A stretch of DNA of 57,353 bases from Ferrovibrio sp. Lineage in GTDB: Bacteria > Pseudomonadota > Alphaproteobacteria > Ferrovibrionales > Ferrovibrionaceae. The translations under genes and the position numbers were made by a program. Of the stretch, positions 18,981-28,400 are shown one piece after another (position 1 is the stretch's first letter; each line of letters starts with the position of its first letter). The DNA lies in contig NZ_JAOZVR010000074.1 in the NCBI RefSeq assembly GCF_025869515.1, positions 1-57,353 of the forward strand. The letters are read 5' to 3'. The notes beneath the pieces were generated by a model. It searched no databases and was not told where the DNA came from. It saw nothing but the letters and a program-made list of their open reading frames with translations.

Positions 18981-19033
18981 GGACAATTCTCGGTATTGTC
19001 CGAGTAACTGTACTGATTGATTATCTGGTACAG
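18981..19033. promoter_or_regulatory. Divergent mvaA/mocR control region with two inverted repeats
   Basis: GGACAAT-N7-ATTGTCC (18981-19001) is a perfect 7-bp inverted repeat. CTGTAC (19008-19013) and GTACAG (19028-19033) form a second pair 20 bp apart; read as ACTGTAC and CTGGTAC they also look like direct repeats, the arrangement used by MocR-type regulators such as TauR. A TTGTCC-N17-GATTAT promoter for mocR overlaps them. Site-to-protein assignment is inferred. Confidence 0.55.
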
Positions 19034-19052
19034 TTTAAGAGGAAGCAGCATC

Positions 19053-20432
19053 ATGCGGATCGCCAGGGCCGAGCAGATCGCCCGTAACATCGCGCAGCAG
19101 GTAGAACAGGGCCATCTGACGCCGGGCATGCGGCTCGGTTCGGTGCGCCAGGCGGCGGGCGAATTCGGCGTGTCGAAAAACACCATGGTCGAGGCTTACG
19201 ACCGGCTGGTGGCGCAGGGCTATCTCGAACCCAAGCGCGGCTCGGGCTTCTATGTCGCGCGGCCACGGCCGAAGGCATCCGCCAGCATTCGTCCTGCCCA
19301 TGTCAGCGAGGCCATCGACCTGGTCTCTCTGCTGCGCGAGCAACTCAACCAGCATTACGCCGTGCGCGTCGGCGACGGCCGGCCGCCGGCCGCATGGATG
19401 GAGGCATCCGAACTCGGCCGTCACCTGCGCCTGAGCACGCGCGGCGGCGAACGGATCGAACACGGCTATGGTGCACCGCAGGGCTATGGTCCGCTGCGCG
19501 AGATGATCGCCGGCCGGCTGATCGAACGCTCGATCCATGTGAATGCCGAACAGATTTTGCTCACCTTCGGTGCCAACCACGCGCTCGACCTGATCGTGCG
19601 GCATTTCATCGAGCCGGGCGACGCCGTGCTGGTCGACAGCCCGGGTTATTATCCGCTGTTCGGCAAGCTGCGGCTGGCGCGCGCCAATGTGATCGGCGTG
19701 CGCCGCACCGCCGAAGGCCCCGATCCGGAAGACTTGGAAGCCAAGGCGGCGCAGTACCGGCCGCGGCTGTTCTTCACGCAGACGCTGGCGCATAACCCGA
19801 CCGGCACTTCGATGACGCCGGCGGCGATCCACCGCCTGCTGCAGCAGGCCGACCGGCTCGGCATGATCCTGGTGGAAGACGATCCCTTCGCCGATCTGCT
19901 GCCGCCGATCACACCGCGTCTGGCCACGCTGGACCAGCTCGACCGCGTGATCTATGTCGGCACATTTTCAAAAACGCTGTCGGCCAGCCTGCGCACCGGC
20001 TATATCGCCGCTTCGGCGGCGCTGATCCGCTCACTCACCGATGTGAAGATGCTGACCGTGGTGAACAGTTCGGGCTATGTCGAGCGACTGATCCACGATC
20101 TAATGGCCGACGGGCATTACCGCCATCACCTGAGCCGCCTGCGCGACCGGGTGGCGCGCGCCTCAAGCCGGGCGATGGCCGATCTCGCCGCCATCGGGCT
20201 GGGTGGTTTCAGCGCACCGGCCGGCGGCTATTACCTGTGGTGCCCGTTGCCACCGGGCTGCGACGATGTGAAGCTGGCGCGGCTGGCGGCCGAACGCGGC
20301 ATCTTCCTGGCACCCAGCTCGATCTTCACGCTGGATCGCGCGGTCCATACGCCGGCGCTGCGTGTCAATGTAGCTTATGCGCAGGATGATGCGTTCCTGC
20401 GTTTCATGGCCGAGCAGTGCGGCGACCGATAA
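19053..20432 (+). CDS. MocR family (GntR-HTH plus aminotransferase fold) regulator
   Basis: 459 residues from the ATG at 19053, with AAGAGGAAG upstream; a start at 19017 would translate the promoter. Residues 1-70 are a GntR winged helix ([37 protein letters not shown]). The remainder is a fold-type I aminotransferase domain: [41 protein letters not shown] (PLP-ring Asp) and the PLP-lysine in [15 protein letters not shown]. Such proteins sense amines or PLP derivatives. Divergence from mvaA-dctPQM points to control of that operon, an unusual effector-pathway match. Its last 29 bp overlap the end of the convergent tetR gene. Confidence 0.94.
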   Translation: MRIARAEQIARNIAQQVEQGHLTPGMRLGSVRQAAGEFGVSKNTMVEAYDRLVAQGYLEPKRGSGFYVARPRPKASASIRPAHVSEAIDLVSLLREQLNQHYAVRVGDGRPPAAWMEASELGRHLRLSTRGGERIEHGYGAPQGYGPLREMIAGRLIERSIHVNAEQILLTFGANHALDLIVRHFIEPGDAVLVDSPGYYPLFGKLRLARANVIGVRRTAEGPDPEDLEAKAAQYRPRLFFTQTLAHNPTGTSMTPAAIHRLLQQADRLGMILVEDDPFADLLPPITPRLATLDQLDRVIYVGTFSKTLSASLRTGYIAASAALIRSLTDVKMLTVVNSSGYVERLIHDLMADGHYRHHLSRLRDRVARASSRAMADLAAIGLGGFSAPAGGYYLWCPLPPGCDDVKLARLAAERGIFLAPSSIFTLDRAVHTPALRVNVAYAQDDAFLRFMAEQCGDR

Positions 20433-21135
20433 GGCCCCGACCTTTCTTGTCTGCTGGCTCGCGGTCATTCCGGCAGCCATGCAGAAACAGCTCGACGGCA
20501 TGGTCGATCATGTCGTCGAGCGCGACTGCGGTCTTTGTTGCCGGCCGTGCAGCCAGCAGCAGGCCGAGCTGGTTCTGCGCCAGCACCATGCCGAGAAACT
20601 GCTGGGCCGCCAGTTCCGGATTCGCGATGCGCAGCGCTGATTGCACCCGGAGATATTCAGCCAGCGTATCGACAATGGCCTTGGGGCCATTGCGGAAGAT
20701 CAGCTTGCCCAGCTGCGGATGGCGCACCGCTTCGGCAACAACGAGCCGATGCAGCGCCAGCGACCGCGGGGCCAGCGCCAGATCGAGATAGGCCCGCGCC
20801 ACCTGTCGCAGGGCCTGGGCCGGCGGCAATCCCGCCAGGGTCAGGCGTTGAATCGTCCCGGTCAGCCGGCCGGCGAGTTCAGCTATGATCGCGCTGAACA
20901 ACGCCTGTTTGCTGGAAAAATGCGCGTAAACGGTGATTTTCGATACTTCGGCGCGCTCGGCGATTGCGTCCATGCTGGCGGCGTGAAAGCCGCGTTCCAG
21001 GAACACATCCATGGCCACGGCCAGGATGTCGGCATGCTTGCGGGCATCGGCGGGGCGGCCGCGCCGGCGCACGGGCTGGCGAGAGGTTCGTGGCGGCGCC
21101 GCCCCGGAATTGGTACGCTTGGTTCGGACTGTCAT
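20404..21135 (-). CDS. TetR family transcriptional repressor
   Basis: 243 residues. After a basic disordered leader (about 30 residues, RRRGRPADARKH) comes the TetR helix-turn-helix ILAVAMDVFLERGFHAASMDAIAERAEVSKITVYAHFSSKQALF. The ligand-binding domain and tail follow. It is divergent from an RND adaptor/pump pair and is presumably their local repressor. The C-terminal coding end overlaps the convergent mocR end by 29 bp, so the two transcripts are antisense there. Confidence 0.93.
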   Translation of the reverse strand: MTVRTKRTNSGAAPPRTSRQPVRRRGRPADARKHADILAVAMDVFLERGFHAASMDAIAERAEVSKITVYAHFSSKQALFSAIIAELAGRLTGTIQRLTLAGLPPAQALRQVARAYLDLALAPRSLALHRLVVAEAVRHPQLGKLIFRNGPKAIVDTLAEYLRVQSALRIANPELAAQQFLGMVLAQNQLGLLLAARPATKTAVALDDMIDHAVELFLHGCRNDREPADKKGRGLIGRRTARP

Positions 21136-21271
21136 GCGGTAACATTTGCCTTATATTTTCTACACTCTACAGTACAGATATACGGCGTGCATCTGGATAC
21201 GGGGCAAGGTCCAGCGAAAGCCCGGTCTGTGAGATGGGCGGCGCCGTGTTTTCCGAATTGGCAGGCGGGTG
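21136..21271. promoter_or_regulatory. tetR/RND divergent promoter region
   Basis: The gap contains an AT-rich block (CTTATATTTTC, 21150-21160) followed by TCTACAC-TCTACAG-TACAGAT (21159-21179), near-repeats with a 7-bp step that could form the TetR operator. No perfect palindrome stands out. Confidence 0.4.
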
Positions 21272-22366
21272 ATGAAGAAGAGCTTCGGTATCAGTATTCT
21301 TGTACTGGCGGCGGCGGGCGGCGTCATCTGGGTTTATGGCCCGCAGATCAGGTCGCAGCTGGCTCCCAACGCGGCCGGCACGACGACCGCTGCACCGCGC
21401 CAGGGCAGCGAGCAGGCGCCCATTCCCGTCGACATCCGTCCGGTCATCATCGGGGCGGTGCGTCAGCAGATCGAAGCGATCGGCAGTCTGCGCTCCGACG
21501 AATCCGTCGTTCTGCGGCCGGAAATCACCGGCCGGATCAGCGAGATTCTGTTCGAGGAAGGCCAGCCGGTGAAGCGCGGTACGCCGCTGCTGCGTCTGGA
21601 TGCTGCGATCGCCCGCGCCCAGGTCAATCAGGCCCGTGCCAGCATCATCCTGAGCCGCGCCAATTTCAGCCGCGCCAGGGAATTGCATGAGCGCGGCGCC
21701 GGCACCCAGCGCACGCTCGACGAAGCGCTGGCCAAGCTGTCGAATGACGAGGCCGTGCTGGCGCTGGCCCAGGCCACGCTCGACAAAAGCAGTATCCAGG
21801 CGCCATTCGACGGCATCATCGGCCTGCGTCAAGTTAGTGTCGGCGATTACGTCAATCCGGGTCAGGCCATTGCCAATATCGAAAGCGTCGAGCAGCTCAA
21901 GGTCGATTTCCGTATCCCAGAAGTCCATGCACAGGTCATCGCTGTCGGACAGGCGATCCGCGTGCGCCTTGATGCCATCCCCGGCGCCATCTTCGAGGGC
22001 AGCGTCTATGCCATCGATCCGGCCATCGACCCGAACGGGCGCGCCGCCATCCTGCGTGCCCGCTTGCCCAACACCGACAAGAAGCTGCGGCCCGGCATGT
22101 TCGCCCGCGTCACCCTGATCGTGGAGGAACGGCCGAATGCGGTTCTGATTCCTGAAACCGCGCTGATGCCGATGGGACGCGACGTGTTTGCCTTCCGTGT
22201 CATCCAGGGCAAGGCTGTGCAGACCAGGTTGCATATCGGCCTGCGCCGCGGCGGCGAAGTGGAAGTGCTGGAAGGCCTCACGCCCGGCGACCAAATTGTC
22301 GCCGAAGGTGCACAGAAACTGCGCGACGGGCAGTTCGTCCGCGAATCGAAGCTGGCCGGGTCGTAG
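21272..22366 (+). CDS. RND efflux periplasmic adaptor (membrane fusion protein)
   Basis: 364 residues from the ATG at 21272; a GTG directly before it is possible but less likely. An N-terminal membrane anchor (ISILVLAAAGGVIWVYG) precedes the split lipoyl half-motifs (RPEITGRISEILFEEGQPVKRGTPLLRLD, IQAPFDGIIGLRQVSVGDYVNPGQ), a short alpha-hairpin and a beta-barrel/membrane-proximal domain. It links the following inner-membrane pump to an outer-membrane channel. Only 3 bp separate the genes. No TolC/OprM gene is nearby. Confidence 0.94.
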   Translation: MKKSFGISILVLAAAGGVIWVYGPQIRSQLAPNAAGTTTAAPRQGSEQAPIPVDIRPVIIGAVRQQIEAIGSLRSDESVVLRPEITGRISEILFEEGQPVKRGTPLLRLDAAIARAQVNQARASIILSRANFSRARELHERGAGTQRTLDEALAKLSNDEAVLALAQATLDKSSIQAPFDGIIGLRQVSVGDYVNPGQAIANIESVEQLKVDFRIPEVHAQVIAVGQAIRVRLDAIPGAIFEGSVYAIDPAIDPNGRAAILRARLPNTDKKLRPGMFARVTLIVEERPNAVLIPETALMPMGRDVFAFRVIQGKAVQTRLHIGLRRGGEVEVLEGLTPGDQIVAEGAQKLRDGQFVRESKLAGS

Positions 22367-22369
22367 ACC

Positions 22370-25300
22370 ATGAAGATTTCCGATCTGTGCATCCGCCGCC
22401 CGGTTTTCGCCACCGTCCTCAGCCTGGTCGTGGTCCTGATCGGTCTGGTCGCCTTCACCCGCCTGACCGTGCGCGAATATCCGAATATCGATCCGCCGGT
22501 GGTGCTGGTCGAAACGATTTACCGCGGTGCCAGCGCAGAAGTGATCGAAAGCCAGGTCACCCGTGTTCTGGAAGAGTCGATTGCCGGCATCGAGGGAATC
22601 GACTTCGTCCGCTCGATCACCCGGCCGGAACGCAGTCTGGTCGTAGTGCGGTTCAAGCTGTCGCGCGACGCCGAAGCGACCGCTAATGACGTGCGCGACC
22701 GCGTCAGCCGGGTACGAGGCAAGCTTCCCGATGAAATCGACGAACCGATCGTCTCGAAGGTTGAGGCCGATGCCCAGCCGGTGCTCTACATCGCCTTCTC
22801 CTCGGACCGGCATTCCGCGCTCGAGCTGACCGATTTCGCCGATCGCTATGTGAAAGATCGGCTGCAGTCGATTGCCGGTGTAGCCGAGGCCCGTATTTTC
22901 GGCGAGCGGCGCTATGCCATGCGCATCTGGCTCGATGCCGGCCGCCTGGCGGCTTACAACCTGACGTCACAGGATGTCGAAGGCGCGCTGCGCCGGCAGA
23001 ATGTGGAAGTGCCGGCCGGCCGTATCGAAAGCCGCAATATGGAATTCACCGTGTTGTCGGAAACCGACCTGCGCACGGCGGGACAGTTTGGCGCCATCAT
23101 CATCCGTGAAGTGAGTGGTTATCCGGTGCGGCTCAGTGATGTCGGCCATGTCGAGGTCGGTCCGCTGGACGAGCGCGTCAGCGTGCGTTTCAACGGCAAG
23201 CCCGCCGTCTCACTCGGCATCGTCAAGCAGGCAGTGGCCAATCCGCTCGATATCTCCGAGGGTGTACGCGACGCCCTGCCTGCCATCCTGGACAGTCTGC
23301 CGGAAGGGATGCGCGCCGAAATCGCCTACGACACCTCGGTCTTCATCCGTGCCTCGATCGATTCGGTCTATCGCACCATCGGTGAGGCGGTGCTGCTGGT
23401 GGTGGCCGTGGTGTTCCTGTTTCTGCGCAACTGGCGCGCCACGCTGATCCCGGTCGTTACCATCCCGGCCTCACTGATGGGCGCCTTCGCGATCATGTAT
23501 GCGATGGGATTCACCATCAACACGCTGACGTTGCTTGCTATGGTTCTTGCCATCGGGCTGGTGGTCGACGACGCCATTGTGGTGCTGGAGAATATCTACC
23601 GCCATATCGAAGAGGGCATGGCGCCGCTGGAGGCAGCTTTCAAGGGCGCCAAGGAAATCGGCTTCGCGGTGATCGCCATGACGCTGACGCTCGCGGCCGT
23701 CTATGCGCCGATCGGCTTCATGAGCGGTACCACTGGCCGCCTGTTCACCGAATTCGCCTGGGCACTGGCCGGCGCAGTGCTGGTCTCGGGCTTTGTCGCG
23801 CTGACGCTCAGTCCGATGATGTGCGGCCGGCTGCTGCGGCATGAATCCAAGCATGGCCGGCTGTTCAATCTGGTGGAGGATGCGCTCAACGGCATGACCA
23901 GCGGCTACAGCCGCTTCCTGCGCGTCACGCTGAAGGCGCGTCTGCTGGTGATCCTGGCCGGCCTGGTCTTTGCCGGCAGCAGCTATTTCCTGTTTTCCGC
24001 TCTCAAGCCGGAACTGTCGCCGATCGAGGATCGTGGCACCATCATCGGCAGCTTCAACGGGCCTGAAGGCGCCACCATCAATTACATGGAGAAATACGCC
24101 CGCCAGGTCGAGAAAATCATGGAAGCGGTGCCCGAAGCGCAATCACGTTTCGTCGTCTCGGGCAATCCCATCGTGTCGCAGGGCGTGTCCTTCACCCGCT
24201 TGGCACATTGGGATGAGCGCGATCGCAAGCAGCAGAAAATTGTCACCGAACTGACGCCCAGGTTCAGCGAACTCGCCGGCGTGCAGGGCTTTGTGAACAA
24301 TCCACCCTCATTGGGCCAGAATCTGCGCTCATCGCCGATCTGGATCGTGCTCCAAGGCAGTATGGATTACGACGAATTGAATCGTCTTGTCGGTCTCGTA
24401 TTGGCCGAGGCATCGACCTATCCCGCCCTGGCCAATGTCGATACCCGCCTCAAGCTCAACAAACCCGAGATCAAGGTTTCGGTGAACCGCGAAAAGGCCT
24501 CTGATCTCGGTATCGATGTCGACACCATCGGCCGCACGCTGGAAACCATGCTGGGCGGTCGTCAGGTGACGCGCTTCAAGCAGAATGGCAAACAGTATGA
24601 CGTCATCGTGCAGGTGGCCGATATCGAACGCACCAATCCGGAAGATCTGTCGAAAATCTATGTGCGCAGCCGCAGCGGCCAGATGGTGCAACTGTCCAAC
24701 CTGGTCGAGGTGCGCGAATCGCTTACGGCACGCGAGCTGACCCGCATGAGCCAGCTGCGCGCCGCCGATATCACGGCCAATGTGGCGCCTGGCTATTCCG
24801 AGGGCGAGGCTCTGGCGCAGCTGGAGGAGGCTGCCCGTAAGGTGCTGCCGGCCAACGTGCAGATCGACTACAATGGCCAGTCGCGCGAATTCAAGCAGGC
24901 GGCTGGCGACATCTATTTCACCTTCATTCTGGCCCTGATGTTCATCTACCTGGTGCTGGCGGCGCAGTTCGAGAGTTTCATCGATCCGTTCATCATCATG
25001 CTGACGGTGCCATTGTCGATGACCGGTGCGTTGCTGGCGCTCAAGCTCGGCGGCGGTACCATGAACATCTACAGCCAGGTCGGATTGGTGACACTGGTCG
25101 GCCTGATCACCAAGAACGGCATCCTGATCGTGGAGTTCGCCAACCAGTTGCAGGAAGAGGGACGCAGCCGGCTGGATGCAGTGATCGAAGCAGCGTCGCT
25201 GCGTCTGCGCCCGATCCTGATGACGACGGCCGCCATGGTGCTGGGCGCGGTGCCGCTGGCCATGGCCATGGGCGCCGGCGCCGAAAGCCGCAACCAGATC

Positions 25301-25435
25301 GGCCTGGTCATCGTCGGCGGACTACTGCTCGGCACGCTGCTCACTCTGTTCGTGGTGCCGACAGCCTATACCCTGCTGGCGCGCGACCGCAGCAAGGCTA
25401 GAGCCGCCGCCCCCGCACTGCATCCGGCCGAATAG
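22370..25435 (+). CDS. RND multidrug efflux pump, HAE1 family inner-membrane subunit
   Basis: 1,021 residues, typical for AcrB/MexB relatives. The N-terminus CIRRPVFATVLSLVVVLIGL is characteristic. Transmembrane segment 4 contains GLVVDDAIVVLENIYRH, carrying the proton-relay Asp pair. Large periplasmic loops follow TM1 and TM7, and the C-terminal half repeats the fold (FILALMFIYLVLAAQFESF, LVGLITKNGILIVEFANQLQ, RLRPILMTTAAMVLGAVPLAMA). It exports drugs or lipophilic compounds by proton antiport with the preceding adaptor. The stop lies 6 bp from the stop of the convergent giant repeat gene, with no visible terminator. Confidence 0.96.
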   Translation: MKISDLCIRRPVFATVLSLVVVLIGLVAFTRLTVREYPNIDPPVVLVETIYRGASAEVIESQVTRVLEESIAGIEGIDFVRSITRPERSLVVVRFKLSRDAEATANDVRDRVSRVRGKLPDEIDEPIVSKVEADAQPVLYIAFSSDRHSALELTDFADRYVKDRLQSIAGVAEARIFGERRYAMRIWLDAGRLAAYNLTSQDVEGALRRQNVEVPAGRIESRNMEFTVLSETDLRTAGQFGAIIIREVSGYPVRLSDVGHVEVGPLDERVSVRFNGKPAVSLGIVKQAVANPLDISEGVRDALPAILDSLPEGMRAEIAYDTSVFIRASIDSVYRTIGEAVLLVVAVVFLFLRNWRATLIPVVTIPASLMGAFAIMYAMGFTINTLTLLAMVLAIGLVVDDAIVVLENIYRHIEEGMAPLEAAFKGAKEIGFAVIAMTLTLAAVYAPIGFMSGTTGRLFTEFAWALAGAVLVSGFVALTLSPMMCGRLLRHESKHGRLFNLVEDALNGMTSGYSRFLRVTLKARLLVILAGLVFAGSSYFLFSALKPELSPIEDRGTIIGSFNGPEGATINYMEKYARQVEKIMEAVPEAQSRFVVSGNPIVSQGVSFTRLAHWDERDRKQQKIVTELTPRFSELAGVQGFVNNPPSLGQNLRSSPIWIVLQGSMDYDELNRLVGLVLAEASTYPALANVDTRLKLNKPEIKVSVNREKASDLGIDVDTIGRTLETMLGGRQVTRFKQNGKQYDVIVQVADIERTNPEDLSKIYVRSRSGQMVQLSNLVEVRESLTARELTRMSQLRAADITANVAPGYSEGEALAQLEEAARKVLPANVQIDYNGQSREFKQAAGDIYFTFILALMFIYLVLAAQFESFIDPFIIMLTVPLSMTGALLALKLGGGTMNIYSQVGLVTLVGLITKNGILIVEFANQLQEEGRSRLDAVIEAASLRLRPILMTTAAMVLGAVPLAMAMGAGAESRNQIGLVIVGGLLLGTLLTLFVVPTAYTLLARDRSKARAAAPALHPAE

Positions 25436-25441
25436 GCCGGC

Positions 25442-28400
25442 TTACCACTGCAGGCGTTCGACGCCGTCGAAGGTCAGTTCGCTGCCATCGGCCATCACAA
25501 TGGTGCCTGATACGTCGCTGCCCAGCGCCAGGGTGCCGGTCGCTGCATTGTTGGTGATCAGCGTGCCGTCGCTCAGCGTCACCGTCCAGTCGCCGAAACC
25601 CGGCCCGCCAGTCGCGCCATTGATATAGATGGTGTCGGTCCAACCGCCGGCCATGCCGCCGCTGAACTGGTCATTGCCCCAGCCGGCAGCGAAATAGGCA
25701 GTGTCGCTGCCGTCGCCACCCAGCATGATGTCATCGCCCAGCCCACCGCTCAGGCTGTCGTTGCCGATGCCGCCGCTCAGGGTGTTGGCGCCATCGCTGC
25801 CGGTCAGCGTATCGTTGTAGCTGCTGCCGGTCAGGTTCTCGATGGAACTGAGTGTATCGCCGACGGCATGGCCACCGCTGGCGGTGGCGGCGGCAAGGTT
25901 CACCGTCACGGCGGCATTCGAACCGGCGAAGCTGGCCGTATCGCTACCGTCACCGCCCGATAGCACGTCTCCGCCGGCCATGCCAGTCAGGATGTCATCG
26001 CCGCCGCCGCCGGTGAGCGTATTGGCGGCACTGCTGCCGGTCAGCGTGTCGGCGAAATCAGAGCCGGTCAGGTTCTCGATCGTAGTGTAGGTGTCGCCCG
26101 CCGCGTCGCCGGTATTGCTGGTGCTGGTCGTGAGGTTGGCTGTCACGCCGGCTGTAGCGCCTGCATAGCTGGCGGTATCGGTACCGGTGCCGCCAACCAG
26201 CACGTCGGCGCCGGCGCCGCCTTCCAGGATGTCATTACCGGTACCGCCATCAAGGCGATTGGCACCGGTGTCGCCGGTCAGCGTATCGGCGTAGCTGCTG
26301 CCGGTCAGATTCTCGATTTCTGACAGCGCATCGCCTTGAGCATCGCCGCCGAAACCTTCGCCGGTGGCGAGATTCGCAGTCACGGCAGTCGTGGAGGACG
26401 AATAGCTCGCCGTATCGATACCGGCGCCGCCGATCAGCGTATCGGCACCCGCGCCGCCCTGCAGCGTGTCAGTGCCGGCTCCGCCCTGCAGCGTATTGGC
26501 ATTGACGTCGCCGGTCAGGCTGTCGTTGTAGTCAGAACCGATCACAATCTCGATGCCGGTCAGCGTATCGCCAGCCGCCTCGCTGCCGGTGCCACTGCCG
26601 GCGCCAGTGCCCAGGTTCACCGTGACCGCGGCAGTCGAGCCGGCATAGCTGGCTGTGTCGATGCCAAGGCCGCCGGCCAGGGTATCCGAGCCGAGGCCAC
26701 CAATCAGCAGGTCGTCGCCTTCGCCGCCGGTCAGCACATTGGCCGCGGTATTACCGGTCAGGATGTCGCCGTAGACCGAGCCAGTGATGTTCTCGATAGT
26801 GGTGAGCGTGTCGCCGGCGGCATCGCCGCCGCTGGTGACGCCAGTGGCAAGATTGACGGTCACGGCCGCACCGGAGCCGGCATAGCTCGCGGTATCCGAA
26901 CCATTGCCGCCGATCAGCGTGTCGGCGCCGGCGCCGCCTTCCAGAATGTTGGCGCTGTTGTCGCCGGTGAGTGTGTCGTCATAGGCCGAACCGGTCAGGT
27001 TCTCGATGGTGGCGAGCGTATCGCCCTGCGCATCGCCGCCGCTGCCTGTGCCGGCGGCCAGGCTGACGGTGACACCAGCCAAGGATGTCTTGTAGCTCGC
27101 AGTATCCGTGCCGGTGCCGCCGACCAGTGCATCGGCGCCGGCGCCGCCTTCCAGCATGTCGTTGCCGGTGCCGCCATCCAGGCGATTCGCGGCCGCATCG
27201 CCGGTCAGCGTGTCATTGTAGTTGCTGCCGGTGAGGTTTTCGATCTCCGACAGGACATCGCCTTCGGCATCGCCGCCGCTGCCGGCACCAGTGGCGAGAT
27301 CGACATTCACCGCCACGGTAGACGCCACATAGCTTGCCGTGTCGGTGCCGGCGCCGCCGATCAGGGTGTCGGCGCCGGCCGCGCCGGTCAGTGTGTCGTT
27401 GCCGGCCCCGCCGTCGATCACGTTGGCGGCGGTACTGCCGGTCAAGGTATCGGCCAGATCCGAGCCGATCACATTCTCGAAGCCCGAGATCGTGTCGCCC
27501 TGGGCATCGCCGCCCGAGACGGCATTGGTCGCCAGATTGACCGAAACGGCCGCCGAGGAACCGGCATAGCTGATGGTATCGGTGCCGGTACCGCCCGACA
27601 GCACGTCGCTGCCGGCGCCGCCGCGCAGTACGTCGTCGCCCAGGCCGCCGGTCAGGGTATTGGCATTGGCATCGCCGGTCAGCGTGTCGGCGTAATCCGT
27701 GCCGGTGATATTCTCGATGGTGGCGAGTGTGTCGCCTTCGGCATCGCCGCCGCTGCCGGTGCCGGCGGCAAGGTTCACGGTCACTGCTTCAGTGGAAGCC
27801 GCATAGCTGGCGGTATCGGTGCCGACGCCGCCGATCAGGGTGTCGGCGCCGCCTGCGCCAACCAGCATGTCATTGCCGCTGCCACCAGTGATGACGTTGG
27901 CATTCGCATCTCCGGTCAGCGTGTCGGCGCCACTGCCGCCAGTCAGGTTCTCGATGCTGTCGAAGGTGTCGCCGGCCGCATCTGTGCCGCTGGCAGTACC
28001 GGTGGCGAGGTTCACGGTAACCGCCGCCGTCGAGGTCGTGTAACTGGCTGTATCGCTGCCGTCGCCGCCGACCAGTGCATCGGCGCCCGCGCCGCCGATC
28101 AGGATGTCGTCGCCCGCGCCGCCGTCGAGGCGGTTGCCAGCGGTGCTGCCGGTGAGAGTGTCGGCATAAGCCGAACCGACAAGATTCTCGATGGTGGCGA
28201 GCGTGTCGCCCTGGGCATCACCACCGGTGCCGGTGCCGCTGGCAAGGCTGACCGTGACGCCGGCCGAAGAGGCGGCGTAGCTGGCGGTATCGCTGCCCGT
28301 GCCGCCGGTCAGCACGTCGGCGCCGGCGCCGCCCTGCAGCAGGTCGTCGCCCAGGCCGCCGGTCAGTGTATTTACGTTGGCGTCGCCGGTGAGCGTATCG

